A stretch of 64,000 nt of DNA from Symbiodinium natans (GCA_905221605.1 CAJNDS010002398.1:22501-86500), one strand, 5' to 3'. Shown: positions 26,260 through 38,248, counted from the first letter of the stretch. Translations and numbers: made by a program. The notes: generated by a model from the sequence alone, not told the origin.

Positions 26260-26616
26260 AGTCCTTGAGATGAAGCTGGTCGCGGAGCGCTTTTAAAGCT
26301 TTTCGCGGTCCAGGGCTCAGCACAATCCACCTGGGAGTAGCCATGAGGCGAGTATAGTGCGGAGGAGTACAGGGCGAAGGAGACTTCAAGCAACCAGAAG
26401 AGAATGCTACATTGGAAGTGTCGAAGCCGATAGAGCACCACCTGGAGCGGATCCCATGCTGCACCTGCTAGTTACAGCACACACGACATGACTCTGACAT
26501 GACTTAAGATGCAGCGGTGTCGCTGGACCATGGCCTCACGGCAGAGGCTACCTTAGTTCATCGTTGGGATTGCTGCAATATGGGCACAGCGGCACAGAAC
26601 AGATTTGTGGCGGGAA

Positions 26617-26690
26617 AGCTAGTACGAATCATCGTACCATCATAGTACGAATCATAGTACGAATCATAGTACGAATCATAGTGCATCGTA
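26617..26690. repeat. AGTACGAATCAT 12-bp tandem repeat
   Basis: Four to five copies, the last degenerating to AGTGCATCGTAGTGCAT. Confidence 0.85.
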
Positions 26691-28679
26691 GTGCATAGCC
26701 CAGCGGCGCAGCGGCTCCATCAAGACTCTTTGCAGCTGCTGAGGACCAATCGGACAGCATACTGACTTGAAGGTGCAGACCAGAACAAGGTTGTTGCGGC
26801 CTGAGACCCCGCATGGATGGCGAAGTTGTGTACATCTTTGCTTACAGAATCGTAACTTGCTGGACTTTCTTCGTCATCATTGCTCTGGTTCTGGCCCTTG
26901 TTGATGCTTAGCCGCGCGTGCAGCCAAGGCTGCTGGAGCTGCAGTTTGAAGAAGCTTCAGGGTTTCTCTGGGCCATGAAAATGTTAGTTGGACTCGAGAA
27001 CTACATCCTAAACTTGATATCTGAGTCGCATAGCTCTTTCATGTGAAGCCGGCGCCCATCGATGTCAGTGAGGATTGCCCCTTCGGCACCGCGCAAGAAG
27101 CCACACAAGGGCTTGGCGTCGTCCATGAGGGCGTCAGCCGCCAACACAACACATGAGAACAGTGCCTGAGCCTGACAAAATGAACGTGATCGGTCGCTCC
27201 TTCGACCTGAAGCCCTCGACGCCCCAACTAGTGTCACTAGGCAGACAGAGCGTGCGCAGAGTTGTAGTATGTTGCAGTGGAACTAGCAGTATCACCGCCC
27301 GTCTGTGCGGCCCCAGAAGCCTGAGGATAGAGATGCTCTAGGGGCCGACTCTGCACTTCAGCATGTTTCAGCACCTCTGAAAACTTTAGCCAACTCTGGG
27401 CGCACGGCGACGCCTCCTCTCTGATCGACGCAGCGGCCATCCTGGTTCACCCACACAGGGAAGGAGGAGCGGGGGTTTCGGTCTGAGGGTTGGGGTTTCA
27501 AAAGTGTTTCAATACTTGTCGCGAACTCAGCCCCAAAGACTAGAAACAAAACCCTTCAACCCAAGTTCTCTTCTACAACGGCCGGCGGAGCTCCCCTACC
27601 TCGTTTCTCTTCCCCAGCTCTCCCCCTTTCAGCACGCCCTGGTTCAAGTACTCGAAAATTAAATATTCATGCACATTTTTTCTTGATGTTTGCTATCATC
27701 AAGGAATTAGAGAAATTCAGTCCCGATCACCCGACCTAATACGTCATTGGCAGGGGAGAGAAAAGAGTGTTTCCCGTATTCTGTCAGACGCTCGTTTTGG
27801 GGATGTCCCGCAGCAGAGGAATGAGGGCCGGTTGGTCATAAGGGCCCAAGGAATAGTAAAGCAATGGCTCTGTAGCTGATGCTCAGCCTAAAGATACCCT
27901 GTTTAACCCTCTGAAACCCCCCCCAAAAGGCTCGCAAAAACCCGTCGGCCTCCGAGCTCTGTTAGACGCATCCTGCAGGGGCCGGGAGAGGGGATGAGTG
28001 ACAGGAACCAGTGAATTCCAGCCCCTGTACTGGGGGTGGTTTACGTACCAACGAGAAGAACTCCGGACCTGCGCCGAGGCTTCCGGGAGCCTCCCAGCAA
28101 AGGCGGCATGCGGCACCGGCGAGGCGCGCAGGACGGTAGAAGACCTCATGGAAGGGTTTCCTAAACCCTCGGAAGGTTGCCCCAAGGGTTTACCCTAAAC
28201 CCATGAGGGCTTGGGAGTGTTTGGGATCTAGTGCCTTTGGGTCTCGGAAAGCTTGGTTTGGGGCTGCTAGGATCTTGGAAGCTTCTGGGCTTCCGCCTCT
28301 GCAGACAAAAGGGCCGCCGATCAAATGTTCAATAGGCGGAAAAGGCAGAAGCCCCCGGCAAAAAAACTAATGACCGAACATGAAGTTATGCTTTTTTACA
28401 TGAAGTTATGCCCCTGGGCTTTTGAATGGCGACCTTAAGGACCAGAGCTTAGGCTTTTTGGGTACCGGATCAAGGAATGATCCACAGTGCAGATATCTTG
28501 CAAAACCTACGTAAAGCCCATCTATCACACAACCCGAAATTTAAATTGAGCCGCAAACCACCCAATCCCTAAACTAAAAGCCTCAAAAAACTTGTTAACT
28601 GTCGGATTGCAAGGCTTTGGGCCCGGGAGCTTCGTGGAACTCAAGGGTTTGCAGGGTCTGCAGGGTCTGGGTCTTGAGT

Positions 28680-28775
28680 TGAACCCCCTTGAGCTGGGCC
28701 CAGAGCCGGACAGCGTTCGCCGGGCCCCGGCAATCGAGCTCGGCGGCCCGCTGCGACACGGCTGCTCCAACGCCT
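28680..28775 (-). CDS. Octotricopeptide-like exon fragment
   Basis: Minus strand, about 32 codons reading GVGAAVSQRAAELDCRGPAN followed by AVRLWAQLKG. The AxxRxxELDxxxxANxxxLWAxLK spacing fits an OPR-type helix pair, though it is weaker than its neighbours. A CTCTCAAG acceptor-like site lies just upstream. Alone it would not be convincing; the shared strand and repeat type with the 29.1 kb fragment support it. Confidence 0.25.
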
Positions 28776-29059
28776 TGAGAGCTGTGCACCGGTGTTGGAA
28801 CCCTGAACCGGCTGGGCGGAGAGGGTTTGGAAGCGCGGGTAGCCCTGGAGAATCTGACGAGGTCCGCAGCTGGTAGCTGGCAAGGCAGCAAGGTTGAGTC
28901 TGGGTTTACTGTAGGATTCAGGGACCTTAGGGCGACGTCCAAAGTGCCGCGTTCTGCCTGACAATCCAGAAAGGCCTCGTGCTCAACCCGAAGAATCCTT
29001 GGCATCTGGCAAGCTGTGATGGGGACACCTGGCGACAGCGCAGTGACACTGTGACTGAT

Positions 29060-29237
29060 GCTGCCACAACGGGTTCTCACGAATCACAGCCGCAGCAGCC
29101 AACTCCCACATGAACTCTGTAGTGTCGTCTACGGGTTCTGGGGAAATCCGAAGTGTAAACGCGGCCGTTGAGCCCAGGCAGTCCGAAGTGCCGAGGTCCC
29201 AGAGGCTGTTTGCAAGCTCTTGCGGAAGGAGTTCCTG
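29060..29237 (-). CDS. Octotricopeptide-like exon fragment
   Basis: Minus strand open frame reading LLPQELANSLWDLGTSDC and later TTEFMWELAAAAVIREN. The PQELANSLWxLG core resembles octotricopeptide (OPR) repeats, usually written PQxLANxLWAxAxLG, found in organellar RNA-binding proteins. One to two repeats are visible. Boundaries are approximate. It may belong with the similar fragments at 28.7, 23.4 and 21.9 kb, all on the same strand. Confidence 0.35.
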
Positions 29238-30346
29238 AGAGGGCACACACTTGGAGAAGCTGTCAAAACCCCACCCGACCTGCCAATATCTCCACCATGT
29301 CGGAGCCTGCAGCAACTCCGGCGTCCGGTCGCCGGCAGCGTGCAGCAAGGAAGGATCTGAAGTGAGGTCTTGGGGCGGGGGGGGGGGGGTTTGAGTGGCT
29401 CAGTGTTTGGAGCTTTCAGGGTTTTGGGATTTATGGCAGAGGGGCTTCGGGCGCACGTACGGATTAATACTCTACGCGTTATGTTATGCCTTGCAAAGTG
29501 TGTCCAAAGTATTTTATGGTTGAAAGATGCATTGTATATATCCGGAGAATCTTGTGCTTCTTGTGCTTCTCTCCCAAAATTTGCGAACAACTCGTCGCAT
29601 GTATTTGCGTCTTCACTTTGCTTTTTAAGCTTACAAACGGTCATTTCGTCCGTAGCGATGGATCTGGCTGGGGACTTCTCTGGCAGCCCAAGTGGCCCAT
29701 CGGCTGCAGAGTGGTGGATCTCCAGCCGACATTTGCTGGGCCCTGCGGAGATCGTAGTGTTACAGGAATCCCGAACCGCCAGAATTATCTCGAAACCCTC
29801 AACACCTTCTAAACCCTACGGTTCCGAACCCGCTTTCTCCCCTGCCCTCAATGCAGGCTTCAAGGCTGAGCCAGTTTCGCAAGACGGGCGTCTTTTCGAG
29901 CTAAATAAAAAGCTTGACATAGCTTGACTTGGCATAGCTTGGTGACCCTGAGCTGGACTGCTCCAACGCTGTTTTGCGATGGTCTCTATCAAATAGGACA
30001 GGGGTCCGGATGCTCCGGCTTAGACAAAGCGATGCGCTCAAGCTTTGTGATGGGAAGCTTCAGAGCTTCAAAGACCAAAGCAAACAAAAAAAGAGTGTGC
30101 CAGGCTGCCTGCGTGTTGGGCATGGGAATCCAGTGCCGCCCTGGCAAGTTGGTGACTGAGTCAAAGAGGACGTAAAGCAAAACATGACGGAGAATAAAGG
30201 GAAATGACTGCCACCAAACAAACCTTGAAATCCGTCATAAAGCCATTGGAGGCGGACCCAGCAACAACCTCGAAGTGGTGCCTGCACGGCATGCCGCCTC
30301 CAGCGGGGGCTCACCTCAGCTCTCCCATCTTTGCCCCCAAACTAGA

Positions 30347-30485
30347 GGTTTAGGGTTTAGGGTTTAGGGTTTAGGGTTTAGGGTTTAGGGTTTAGGGTTT
30401 AGGGTTTAGGGTTTAGGGTTTAGGGTTTAGGGTTTAGGGTTTAGGGTTTAGGGTTTAGGGTTTAGGGTTTAGGGTTTAGGGGTTT
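30347..30485. repeat. Longest interstitial telomere-like block, TTTAGGG
   Basis: About nineteen perfect TTTAGGG units, the longest and purest in the window, with no mutation visible inside. Flanks are ordinary sequence on both sides, so it is internal rather than a chromosome end. Confidence 0.98.
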
Positions 30486-30619
30486 GTAGTTGCACTTCGA
30501 AGGCTGTATTTAGATGGCTTAGGCTTTGGCAGAGGACAAAGCCGAGTTCAGCACCACGCCCTATCCAACTGCTTTCCTAAGAGTCTAACATGAAAAAAAC
30601 CAAGAAACAAAGAACAGCA

Positions 30620-30639
30620 TCTCTCTCTCTCTCTCTCTG
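30620..30639. repeat. TC microsatellite
   Basis: About ten TC units. Confidence 0.9.
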
Positions 30640-33278
30640 TCTTGATCCTGTTTTGGGCGGCCTGTTCTGACACTTCAGGAGGCCTCTGGAGCTTCAAGCC
30701 TGCAAGTCTCTCGTCCAGGGGCCCAGAGGGCTCATGCGAAAACAGTCCCCAGATCGCTCAGCTACACCCTATCAACCCTCAGCTCTACCCCTTCTTAGCC
30801 CTAAAAACCTGCACAGTACGCCCTCCGGGATGCCGTGCGTTGAGCTCCCGTGTTCCGCTCCGCTTTGTTGTGCGAAAAGTCTGGGGTCCAAACATCTAAG
30901 CGCAGGTGCGGTCGGCGCCTTGGGGCAGGCTGCATGGACAGACTACCTCCGACGTCCTGTGGGTGCTAGATGATGCTTTGCGGCCCTTATCCTGCAATTG
31001 GCGCTGACACAGTCACATTGGCAGAAGATCTCCGATACATCTGGATGCCTTTCACCCTCGCATCTTCCCAATGCCTGTGCCGTGGTCGTCGGATCTTGCG
31101 GCCGAAACCTGGAACAACGGGCACAAGTTTGACACAAGTGACAAGTTGCAGCGAGCAACTCAAAGGCTCAAGGTTGTTCCCGCAAGCTCTGCGTCCCGGA
31201 CTCCGAAATCAAGTCCACTGCCCTCTCCGCAGCCTTGGCATCAACGACCCAAGTGACAGATCCAGCTCTAGCTCTCCATGACTCAACGTGGTGCCCGGGG
31301 TAAGCTGGGCCAAGCCCAACCGAATCAAAGTCCAAAGTGCCGCCAACGTGGATGCCCAGCCGCACACCTGCGGCGTCCTCTGCGTGGCAACTCGACATTC
31401 GAAGGCTAGAGTCGGCTCGGCGACTCGGTCGGGCGAGGAGAAGAGTTAAGTTTAAAATCTAACAGCCCCACACCGAGGGTGAGGAAAAACTAACAGGTAG
31501 TTGACATGTAGGACAAAGTTGCGCAGTCGCGTTGCCAAGCACAGAGAACATGGCTCGACGCAGGAAAGAGGCAGCAGCATCTTCCAAAGAAGCTGCGACT
31601 AGTATGGAAGGACAAACATAACACGGAGAAAGCGCAAGTCAAACCCTGAACCCCCCGGGCCCGAAGCGGTGGGCTCCAAAAAAGCCTACTTACCCAAGCC
31701 TAACAAAGAAACCGACTGCCAAGAAGCCATTGAACATCCCCACGCAATGCCCTGCGGGGCTGTAGAACTGCTTTGGGGGGGCACTCCAGGGATACCCTGG
31801 GGCCCCCACACCCTCAACCCGGGCCTCGTCGTCCATCCTCCATTTGCGGGGTGCTGTGGAGAAAGTCAAGAGAGATCGGCCGTAGATTCGACCGCAGCCT
31901 TGAATAGGGTTTAGGGGAATTTTCTCGCAGCAGGCTTGAACTTAGGGCACAAATCTTATCAGGGCTTGCTCTAAGAGACGAGAGTGGCGGCTTCACTACG
32001 GAAGGCGGAGGCGGTTTCTCATTTCGTGCTTGCCAAAACCCTTATTACATGCTTTCAAGCTGAGAGTATTGCACACTTTTCAAGCCCACTTAAATGAGTC
32101 GAGGTCGATGCCTGGCAAACGTGCACTATCGCGCGCCAGTCAAAGGACTTCGGCAGTCTCGAGGGCTGCGGTGTGATTTTTCCAGTTACCGGTTGCTGCC
32201 CGCACCTGCAGACGGCTTGAAAGATACGATGCGGACAGCTTCGCAGAGCCAGCATGGACAGCTTCGCTGAGCCAGCATAGGAAAACGAGCGATATCGTCC
32301 GCCCGGACATGTTCACTCGACAGATCAGAAGTGGTAGATGGGGCCGTGAATGCAAACGCCTCCTCCAATGCAAAAAAAACCAGGACGGCTCTCGCAAGCT
32401 GGTTTGAGATACGCTGACTCGCCTCGCCTGGGCCGAGGAGCATCTGGAACAAGCAGACCAAGAGCTGGTCTCCTTCCCCCCCGGAGTCCCTCTCCTGGCA
32501 GTGGTAGAGCACATGCCTCTGCCGGGCGATCGTCGGCCTCCTCCTGAATTCAAAACATCCGGTGTGTCACGTATACAACTTCTGCAAAGCGTTCCCTTCT
32601 AAACCTCTCACTCCTCTCACAATCTTTCACAATCTCTTACGCACACCACACACACAACACATCTCCAAACCCAACTCCGGGCCAACTTGCTTTTCGCCTC
32701 GAGCGTCTGGTGGTGCCAATTCCTGGGGTGGTTCGGCTGTGCCTCCTCACCAGGAGATTCACTGCAGCTTCTGGCATCCAAGAACTGTTACTTGGCACGG
32801 AGAGGGCCGCGGTCGGCCACTCCCCATCTTCGCTTGAGGCCTTGTGGGGCTTTCTACCGCAGGCACAACGGAGAGAGGCGAACATCAGGGTGTCGGGTTT
32901 TGGGATGCGATGCTGCTCCTGGAGCACCGACTGTACTTACTAGAAGATGCAAAACATGCCCGCACTGAGCTTGATGGAGGGTTTCAGCAGGGCACGTCCT
33001 GCTTGTTGAAGTCTTTCAGGTGGAGGTACAAGTAGGTGGGCTGACCCGGAATCTGAGAGGCGCGGCTTAGCCGTGCGTAATTCGCCTTCAGGGAATGTCG
33101 GTCAATAAGGACCAGCAAAGTTCTACACCACATAGCCCCATGGCAGACTACACGACTGTCGACATGTGCTAACCGGTTTCCGCGCGCTGGCCATCTCCAC
33201 ACGTGTTGTGAGCATAAACAGCGTGGAACCCACAAACCACACCAAACATGAGTCTAAACTATGCTGGCGCGTGTCAGG

Positions 33279-33636
33279 GGGTTGTCGCTTTTCAGGTGGT
33301 CCGATCGCTTTACAGGGGTTTTAATGCCATGCATGTTGCCAGAGAAGCTTGGGTGTCGCTCTGCTCGTTGGATATGTTGCGAGCTAAAGACTACCCTTCC
33401 CACAATAGTGATGGAGTCTTCGAAACCACCCGTGCAGACCGTGCAATCCCTCGGACCCCAGCAAGAGGATCAGGTGTCGGGTTTATGAGCAAGGAGCCAG
33501 GGGTTGGTGGCTAGGATGGGCCAGGGGGACTCCAAAACTGCCGACGCTTGGGTGTCGCTTTGGGTGTCGCTATGAGGGTTCAGGCTTATTGCGGGGGTGT
33601 CGCTTTTCAGGTGGTCCGTCGCTTTACTGGGTTTGG
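33279..33636. repeat. Duplicated segment, copies about 317 bp apart
   Basis: GTCGCTTTTCAGGTGGTCCG followed by a CGCTTTAC word occurs at 33282-33314 and again at 33599-33626. A second pair, CTTGGGTGTCGCT, occurs at about 33348 and 33547, so the copy is broken into short conserved patches. Confidence 0.75.
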
Positions 33637-34152
33637 GCACTTGCCGTCCCGCTCTAAGCAACTCGAAACAGCCGTCAGTTTTGACTGCAACCCCCGAGGC
33701 CTTGAACACTTTCCGCGGTGCGCCGGGAATACGCAACTTCATGGCCTGAGAGAGGTTCGCGTGTTCTGACAAAGCTCGACTCTTGCAAGAGCAGAGCGTC
33801 AGCACATCGGCAAGTTGAGGTGCCGCTTGCACTTGGAGTTTACGCTGACCGTGCGCTTTGGACATGGAAGCTGCAGCATGATTCATTCTTGGGTCCTCTA
33901 AGATTCACGTTGGCTGAAACCGAGACATCTCGCAATTCTATCCCAGCCGCACGTAATGATGCCGGTATGTCGGGTGCCCCTCGTAGCAGGTCCAAGGTGT
34001 AGGTCCTCAAGCAAAGGCTTTGGGGCACTCCGTGTTTTTTAAACATTGAGGCAATTACTGAAATCGAGGCTGAGCATTCGGGAAGACTTGATAGCCACAG
34101 GCAGAAACGAAAGCTCCGTGATGCGAGTGCTTTTTGTTCGTCTCGGGCAGGC

Positions 34153-34223
34153 CCATGGGGACCAGCACGGCACCAGAGAGACACTCCAGAGATGTCTCTC
34201 TGGTACCCTGCTGGTCCCCATGG
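34153..34223. repeat. 71-base near-perfect foldback
   Basis: Arms of 31 bases (34153-34183 and 34193-34223) pair at 29 positions around the 9-base loop CTCCAGAGA. The outer ends are CCATGGGGACCAGCA. No transposase or target duplication is visible. Confidence 0.9.
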
Positions 34224-34918
34224 CCGCGCCTCAAGGCAGCCCTCAAAGGGCCAACAACCGCCAGGCACCCCAGCCGGCGAGCATCAGCGGCATCGGCCGG
34301 TCCAGTTTCTCGTCAGAAAGGCACCGAAAATGCCCCAAAAAGGCTTCGTGGAGTAGCCTCGGGACCCGCCTCCCACGAAGGATAGCAGCCGGAGCCGCCA
34401 TTTTGTGACCAGCCCCACCCCCCAGACCCCCCATGGCTCCGCCCCAAAGCCCTTATGGGGTATTGAACGAAAGATCCCTCTGAAAGGAGCTTTCGTGAGT
34501 AGCAGGACTCTTGCAATCATGCTTTGGGCAATGCTCCTCAGATCGAGCTGCAGCTGCTCCCACTCTTGGATGAGGGCGAGCATCTTCAATGAAGGCCTTC
34601 ACCATGGGGGTGAACCTAAACTAAGCCCCCAAACTCAGAAGCCCCCAAGGCTTAAACAAGCGGTTCGGGCATTGCCACTCCTCTCACATGCTCTTCTGTG
34701 CAAGGTGATTTTGCTTTTGAAATTCTATGCCAACAAGAAGCAGCCTCACTCTAGGGTCGTTCCATGTGCAAGCTTCAACAGGATTCTGCAGCTTCAGCGG
34801 CACTTGGATGCTCTGAACATATGCAACGTCACCCTAGAGAGCCCTAAACCCTCATAAATGAAGCCAGTGGCCGAGCCGGCGAGTGCCTGTTAAAATTCAG
34901 GTGGACCTCCAGCCTGGG

Positions 34919-35052
34919 ACTAGGGTTTAGGGGTTAGGCTTCTCTGGGTTCTCAGGGTTTCGGGTTTAGGGCTCAGGGGTTTAAGGGTACGTATCGAGGT
35001 TTTCGGGGGTTTAACGGCTTAGGGGTTTTGGGGGTTTAGGGGCTCGGGGTTT
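34919..35052. repeat. Strongly degenerate TTTAGGG-like block
   Basis: GGGTTTAGGG-like words interspersed with variants (TTCGGG, TTTTGGGGG); probably an old, decayed telomere-like array. Confidence 0.7.
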
Positions 35053-36917
35053 GGAAGAATTCAGGCAAAGCGGAGGATGCGCATAACATGATCAGATGTG
35101 GAGTGTGTGCCAAACCTGTCTGAACAAAAAAAAGAAAGGCCAGCTCCGGGTCTACTTGAAACAACTCATGGGGAGCACGATTGGCATGCCGACACTCCGT
35201 GACACCCAGACATGCTGTGTTTAGGATGCGATTCGGCTATTTAGGTGCAGAAGGGTTCGGAGGTAGAAGCCCGAAGTCCTTGTGTGGCCCTGATTCGCAC
35301 AGGTCAGGGCAGACCAAGCGGCAAGTCCATATTCTCGGAAGCTGGATCGACCAAGAACGTAGCTTCAACGAGCTCGCTCAAGGCCTGGACGGTGGCGCAG
35401 GCTAAAGAAACCGATGCAACTCTTCTGGCAGAGCACAGCAGTGCTCGAGCTGTGTGCACAGTGTGCATCACCGTTGTTACGCCTCCAGGACTTCATTACT
35501 CCTCGAAGCTGCCGATGGACAGGCCGAGGGACATTCGGATCTCCTGGAAGACGCCTGGCCACATTCGCAACGGTGGAATGTGTGTTACCATATGAATGCC
35601 GGACTCAAAAGCCAGCCGGCGGACCGGCCCTATCGACATCACTTCCGACGATTGATGGGAAGCCGTCCTTGCATATGCAACAGCCGTACATGCTGCCTTT
35701 GCCACCAGGGAAGTGACACTGTGACGTGCAACATGAGCGATTCCCGGACTTCCAGTGCAATCAAAGAAGCAACAACGTCGGACCAGAAAATCACAACCCA
35801 GTAAAACGACCCTCTGAGTTATCTGAGTTATCTTCACCTTGGAGGTTCTCCAGTGCAGCGCAGCGGCCCAGAAGGATTGTAGCTGGGCCTCTGTCTTTGC
35901 TTCTGGCGGTCCATTCACGGGCTTATGAAGTCTGAACCCTCTAAAGCTTAACATCTTACCGTTGGGCCTGAATTGTTCTATGAGCTGTCAGGCGCCCCGG
36001 ACGCAGCACAGAAACGCCTGTGGGGTGTGTGGGGTGTGTGGGGGTGTGGAGGGGGTGTTAAGATGCCTTTGGGGTTTGGCTGCCCGCTGGGTTTTGGACA
36101 TACTGCTATGGGCGCCGAGAAGCTGGAGGGAATTCGACAGAAGAGCCGCATCCCAAAGCTCCCGTTCTTCTGGGTCCTTTGCAAATGGGGGTTCAAGGTC
36201 TCCAGGTTTGGCGATGCTTGGCGTTCAGGGTTTACGCACTTCATCTATCAGCTGGGAAGCTTGCCGCTTCACGACACCAACCTCGGCCCCAAAAAGGCCA
36301 GAGAGGATAAGCGAATCGGCTTGCAAAGCGGAGAGGCGGAACGAATGAGAGATTTTCTGGAAACGAGTGGCTCTAATGATGCTGGAGACTGAGTAGAGAG
36401 ACGATGTTTGGGGGCATCGAGGGTGGAACATGGTGGAACATACAGGTCTGACAAGCTAGGGAGAGGTCCGAAGCCGAAGCCGTGCCGTCGGGCACTGTTG
36501 ACACCGTGAGCAGCCCAAAGGGCGCGTCGCGCCAGCTCTCTCTTTCACCTCCACCACGCCAGCTCCGGAGCCCTACACGCAGCGCTTGCGTTCGGGCTGG
36601 CACTGAGCAGGGCCACCGTTACTCAAGCAAGCCAAGCAGCATCTCTTTGTCATGGCTTCGTTTCTTTCTTGCTTGAGCAACGTTACAGAGTCTGTACAAG
36701 GAGCGGACGGCACGAAGTGACCTGCAGACGTTTGGTACAGAATTCTTTGGGTTTCATCCGGAATGGTTGAGAGTCGTCCTACTTAACGCACTTCCTCCCA
36801 AGTGGTTCCATTCATTCAATTCACAGCACATGTCAAAGCAGATGTTAAAGTCGAGACGAGCGGTTGAACCATGGTGTTGACACGTGCGACTGGTGGCCGT
36901 GCAGGCAGACCCCGAAC

Positions 36918-37190
36918 TTCTTGTTATTATTCTTTCTTTTCGTTTTTTATTCTTATTCTTCTTCTTCTTTGTTTTCTTCTTCTTCTGCTTCTTCTTCTTC
37001 TTTCTTTTATTAGTATTCCTTTTTTTCTTTCTTTTCTTCTTCTTCTCATTCTTCTTTATTGTCTTTATTTTCTTTATCTTCTTCTTCTTCTTCTTCGTCT
37101 TCTTCTTCTTCTGCTTCTTCTTCTTCTTCTTCTTCTTCTTCTTCTTCTTCTTCTTCTTCGTCTTTCTCTTTTTCTTCTTTTTCTTATTGA
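36918..37190. repeat. TTC/CTT-rich microsatellite
   Basis: About 270 bases of TTC/CTT triplets with TTTC interruptions, plus strand polypyrimidine. It produces spurious poly-Leu and poly-Phe frames. Long purine-pyrimidine mirror tracts like this can form triplex DNA. It ends just before the satellite at 37421. Confidence 0.97.
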
Positions 37191-37420
37191 ACCGGAGTTT
37201 CAGCTTTCAGACGGCCAGGCCGGCCCGTGCCGCAAGGCCTGTAGATATATATGCTCACCCCCCCACCCCCATGATCCACGTTTCTGCTTCGAAATTGGAG
37301 GGGGCCATGAGCTAGCGATAAAAACACCGACAGGGCCGATAAAAACCTATATCATTTCAAGTCAGGCAGGTCATTTACATCAACAAGGTAGAAAAATACC
37401 GAAAAACTCATGTTTTTTTT

Positions 37421-38000
37421 TGAAAACTCGAGCCGGCTCGATTTTTCCAAAAAAAGCTGACACAGTAGGTCGCCCAAACACCAGCAGGCTCGAATTTGAC
37501 AAAAAAACCTAAATTTCAGGATCTATGGCTCCAGTAGCCCGGTAGATCCTGAAAGTTAAGTTTTTCTGGAAAATTCGAGCCTGCTCGAGTTTTCGAGACG
37601 TGGTGCCTTCAAGAATTGTCGGAAAATTCGAGCCGGCTCGAATTTTCCAAAAAAACTGACACAGTAGGTCGCCCAAACACGAGCAGGCTCGAATTTTCAA
37701 AAAAAAACCGAAATTTCAGGATCTATGGCTCCAGCAGCCCGGTAGATCCTGAAATTTCGGATTTTTTTTGGAAAATTCGAGCCTGCTCGAGTTTTCGAGA
37801 CGTGGTGCTTCAAGAATTGTCGGAAAATTCGAGCCGGTTCGAATTTTCTAAAAAAATGCTGAAACCATGGCTGTGTGACCCCAAGGCCTCATAGATGACA
37901 TACTTTAGGCTTTTTTTGGAAAATTCACGCCTGCTCGAGTTTTGGTGACCTGGTGCCTCGAGAATTTTCGGAAAATTCGAGCCGGCTCGATTTGTCCCTA
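37421..38000. repeat. About 200-bp satellite with nested inverted repeats
   Basis: A recurring block contains the palindrome TTCGAGCCGGCTCGAA, with starts at about 37421, 37621, 37822 and 37970, so periods of 200, 201 and 148 bp; the last unit is shortened. At 37621-37648 the palindrome extends to 28 perfect bases. Each of the first two units also holds a foldback with CAGGATCTA and TAGATCCTG arms. At 37681-37725 and 37743-37788 the arms are about 45 bp, with a 17-base loop (TGGCTCCAGCAGCCCGG). Short open frames across it are not credible genes. Confidence 0.9.
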
Positions 38001-38034
38001 TGTCTCTTGAAATTCTGACTGCGGAAATTGATAC

Positions 38035-38058
38035 AATTAGTAGCAATAGTTACTAATT
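38035..38058 (-). terminator. AT-rich hairpin downstream of the small ORF
   Basis: Perfect 8-bp arms AATTAGTA / TACTAATT around an 8-base loop, about 30 bases after the minus-strand stop at 38090. Several large DNA viruses end transcripts at such palindromes, which fits a viral origin of this AT-rich segment, but chance in AT-rich DNA is possible. Confidence 0.25.
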
Positions 38059-38089
38059 CTAACTCAAGTGTTGAGTTTCCCATACATTT

Positions 38090-38248
38090 TCACGGCAAAT
38101 ATCTAACTTGTGAGAAGAGGCCACGCAATGGTTTAAATCCAACAGCCGTTTTGTTCTTAAACCCTTGACAATTAACATAAGAACTACATTTGTGAAATTT
38201 AATTCTTAAACTATCAATGAGGATATCTTCGGGACTAAAAATTTGCAT
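38090..38248 (-). CDS. Small AT-rich ORF of 52 codons, unknown function
   Basis: ATG at 38248, TGA at 38092-38090, minus strand, about 55 bases after the lipase-like tail. It begins MQIFSPEDILIDSLRIKF and is Lys/Phe rich with two Cys (KCSSYVNC). It matches no family I recognise. Its composition agrees with the lipase-like pseudogene, so both probably arrived together. An inverted repeat sits about 30 bases downstream. It could be an intact tiny gene, a fragment of a longer decayed one, or chance. Confidence 0.3.
   Translation of the reverse strand: MQIFSPEDILIDSLRIKFHKCSSYVNCQGFKNKTAVGFKPLRGLFSQVRYLP

Larger units (their letters stand above)
25773..28679. other. Stretch without a supported gene
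   Basis: Upstream of the F-box-like exon on its strand, so partly intronic if that gene is real. Contains the two short tandem repeats at 26.2 and 26.6 kb. Confidence 0.45.
29238..36917. other. Repeat-bearing stretch without a supported gene
   Basis: Holds the long telomere-like array, the 33.3-33.6 kb duplication, the 34.2 kb foldback and a degenerate TTTAGGG block. Frames at 32186-32512 (minus) and 36106-36392 (plus) look moderately protein-like but I cannot place them. Confidence 0.5.

Noticed and set aside
30347-30485. Possible chromosome end
   Set aside because: Ordinary sequence continues for tens of kilobases on both sides, so the array is interstitial.
36871-37512. Plus-strand 213-codon Leu-rich and 143-codon Phe-rich frames resembling membrane proteins
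   Set aside because: They are read-through of the TTC microsatellite. The hydrophobicity comes from the repeat.
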